This document shows, piece by piece, positions 27,898-28,265 of a DNA stretch of 28,265 bases (its first letter is position 1; every line of letters begins with the position of its first letter). A model generated the notes under the pieces. It searched no databases and was not told the DNA's origin. It saw only the letters and a list, made by a program, of their open reading frames with translations. The stretch is taken from assembly GCA_964372855.1 (NCBI GenBank), contig CAYJRY010000011.1:1-28265 (forward strand), in the 5' to 3' direction. Source of the stretch: JACOXT01 sp964372855. GTDB taxonomy: Bacteria > Patescibacteriota > Microgenomatia > Levybacterales > UBA12049. Both the position numbers and the translations under genes were made by a program.

Positions 27898-28265
27898 ATG
27901 TCAATTAATAAAGAATTTCCTCCACAACAGGAATTCTCACAACTAGAAGATATTGATCCGGAAGTTATTCGAAAAGTTGGGGCAGCAACTGTTCATATCG
28001 CTTGCCAGTATATAGAACTACCCGAAGCTTCTATCTTAAGTACATCAAATGCCACTGGAATTCATATTGGGGAAGGAAAAATACTAACTGCACGTCATGT
28101 AACCGATAGGTATGGAAAAGACGCATTAATTATGGTTTTTAAAGGAATTATCGGACTTCGTGGACTCGTAATTGCCTCATCTAACAATGAAGATCTTAGC
28201 ATTCTACAAACCAATTATACAAATCTTGAAAAAGTGGACATCCGCAGCGAAAAATTAAGTACCAA
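27898..28265 (+). CDS. Trypsin-like serine protease, N-terminal part
   Basis: The frame opens at ATG 27898 and is still open at the window's end (122 codons). ATGIHIGEGKILTARHVTDRYG carries the catalytic His of chymotrypsin-fold S1/DegP-like proteases (T-A-x-H-V), and ASSNNEDLSILQTN carries the catalytic Asp (D-L-S-I-L). The Ser would lie beyond the window. The N-terminal 30 residues are hydrophilic with no signal peptide or membrane helix, so the enzyme may be cytoplasmic, which is unusual for this fold. It starts one base after the stop of the interrupted gene, implying translational coupling. Confidence 0.8.
   Translation, partial: MSINKEFPPQQEFSQLEDIDPEVIRKVGAATVHIACQYIELPEASILSTSNATGIHIGEGKILTARHVTDRYGKDALIMVFKGIIGLRGLVIASSNNEDLSILQTNYTNLEKVDIRSEKLST

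Noticed and set aside
1..28265. CRISPR array or cas genes
   Set aside because: No regularly spaced direct repeats with unique spacers and no Cas-like protein were seen.

Overview
The window reads as a chromosomal segment of an AT-rich, small-genome bacterium of the Candidate Phyla Radiation (Patescibacteria), most likely Microgenomates-like. This is an inference from gene content and style: compact core genes (topA, dprA, mreB/C/D, mrdA, def, plsC, fmt, rpmB, rpmG), short in-frame KLKIKNEK/LPAGRQ-type peptide inserts in conserved proteins, dispersed palindromic repeats at gene ends, and many unrecognised short genes. TAA, TAG and TGA all end genes, so the code looks standard. Ten N characters at 15235-15244 mark an assembly gap inside def.

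Layout. 1-516: 3' end of a Cys-rich surface-type protein. 517-750: non-coding hairpins and the topA terminator. 751-3921 (-): dprA then topA. 4038-5930 (+): membrane-anchored GH5-like glycosidase with two C-terminal repeat domains, followed by a degraded gene fragment (5998-6186) that is a partial copy of the end of the next gene (6338-7045). 7052-12557 (-): the cell-shape/elongasome block mreB ... mreC-mreD-mrdA, split by an AbrB/PIN toxin-antitoxin pair and an opposite-strand gene of unknown function. 12713-17270 (+): O-antigen-ligase-like/TPR membrane protein, then def-plsC-fmt. 17260-18262 (-): unknown helical protein and rpmB. 18472-19698 (+): site-2-type membrane protease and a membrane-anchored cohesin-like protein. 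19699-20088: non-coding, structured. 20089-21323: tRNA-Thr(UGU), tRNA-Tyr(GUA), tRNA-Thr(GGU), rpmG, a TrpR/YerC-family regulator with large palindromes on both sides, and tRNA-Trp(CCA). 21355-28265: accessory-looking region with a frameshifted membrane protein, an ART-like protein, an unknown overlapping gene pair, a second toxin-antitoxin pair, a coiled-coil protein, a PsbP-like anchored protein, a retropepsin-like protease with a metallo-beta-lactamase-fold hydrolase, a gene interrupted by an in-frame TAG, and the start of a trypsin-like protease that runs off the window.

Three themes cut across the genes. (1) Promoter -10 boxes end 6-8 bases before the start codon in at least a dozen genes, pointing to leaderless mRNAs for first genes; Shine-Dalgarno sites appear mainly inside operons and at rpmG. 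(2) Two kinds of mobile-looking short repeat occur: palindromic AAATAAATT-loop elements at gene ends, and AT-rich or LPAGRQ peptide-coding inserts inside topA, dprA, mrdA, mreB and the ligase. (3) The TrpR-family gene sits directly upstream of tRNA-Trp, with a perfect 24-bp palindrome over its own promoter, a perfect 28-bp palindrome before the tRNA-Trp promoter, and a 22-base match to the latter inside fmt.
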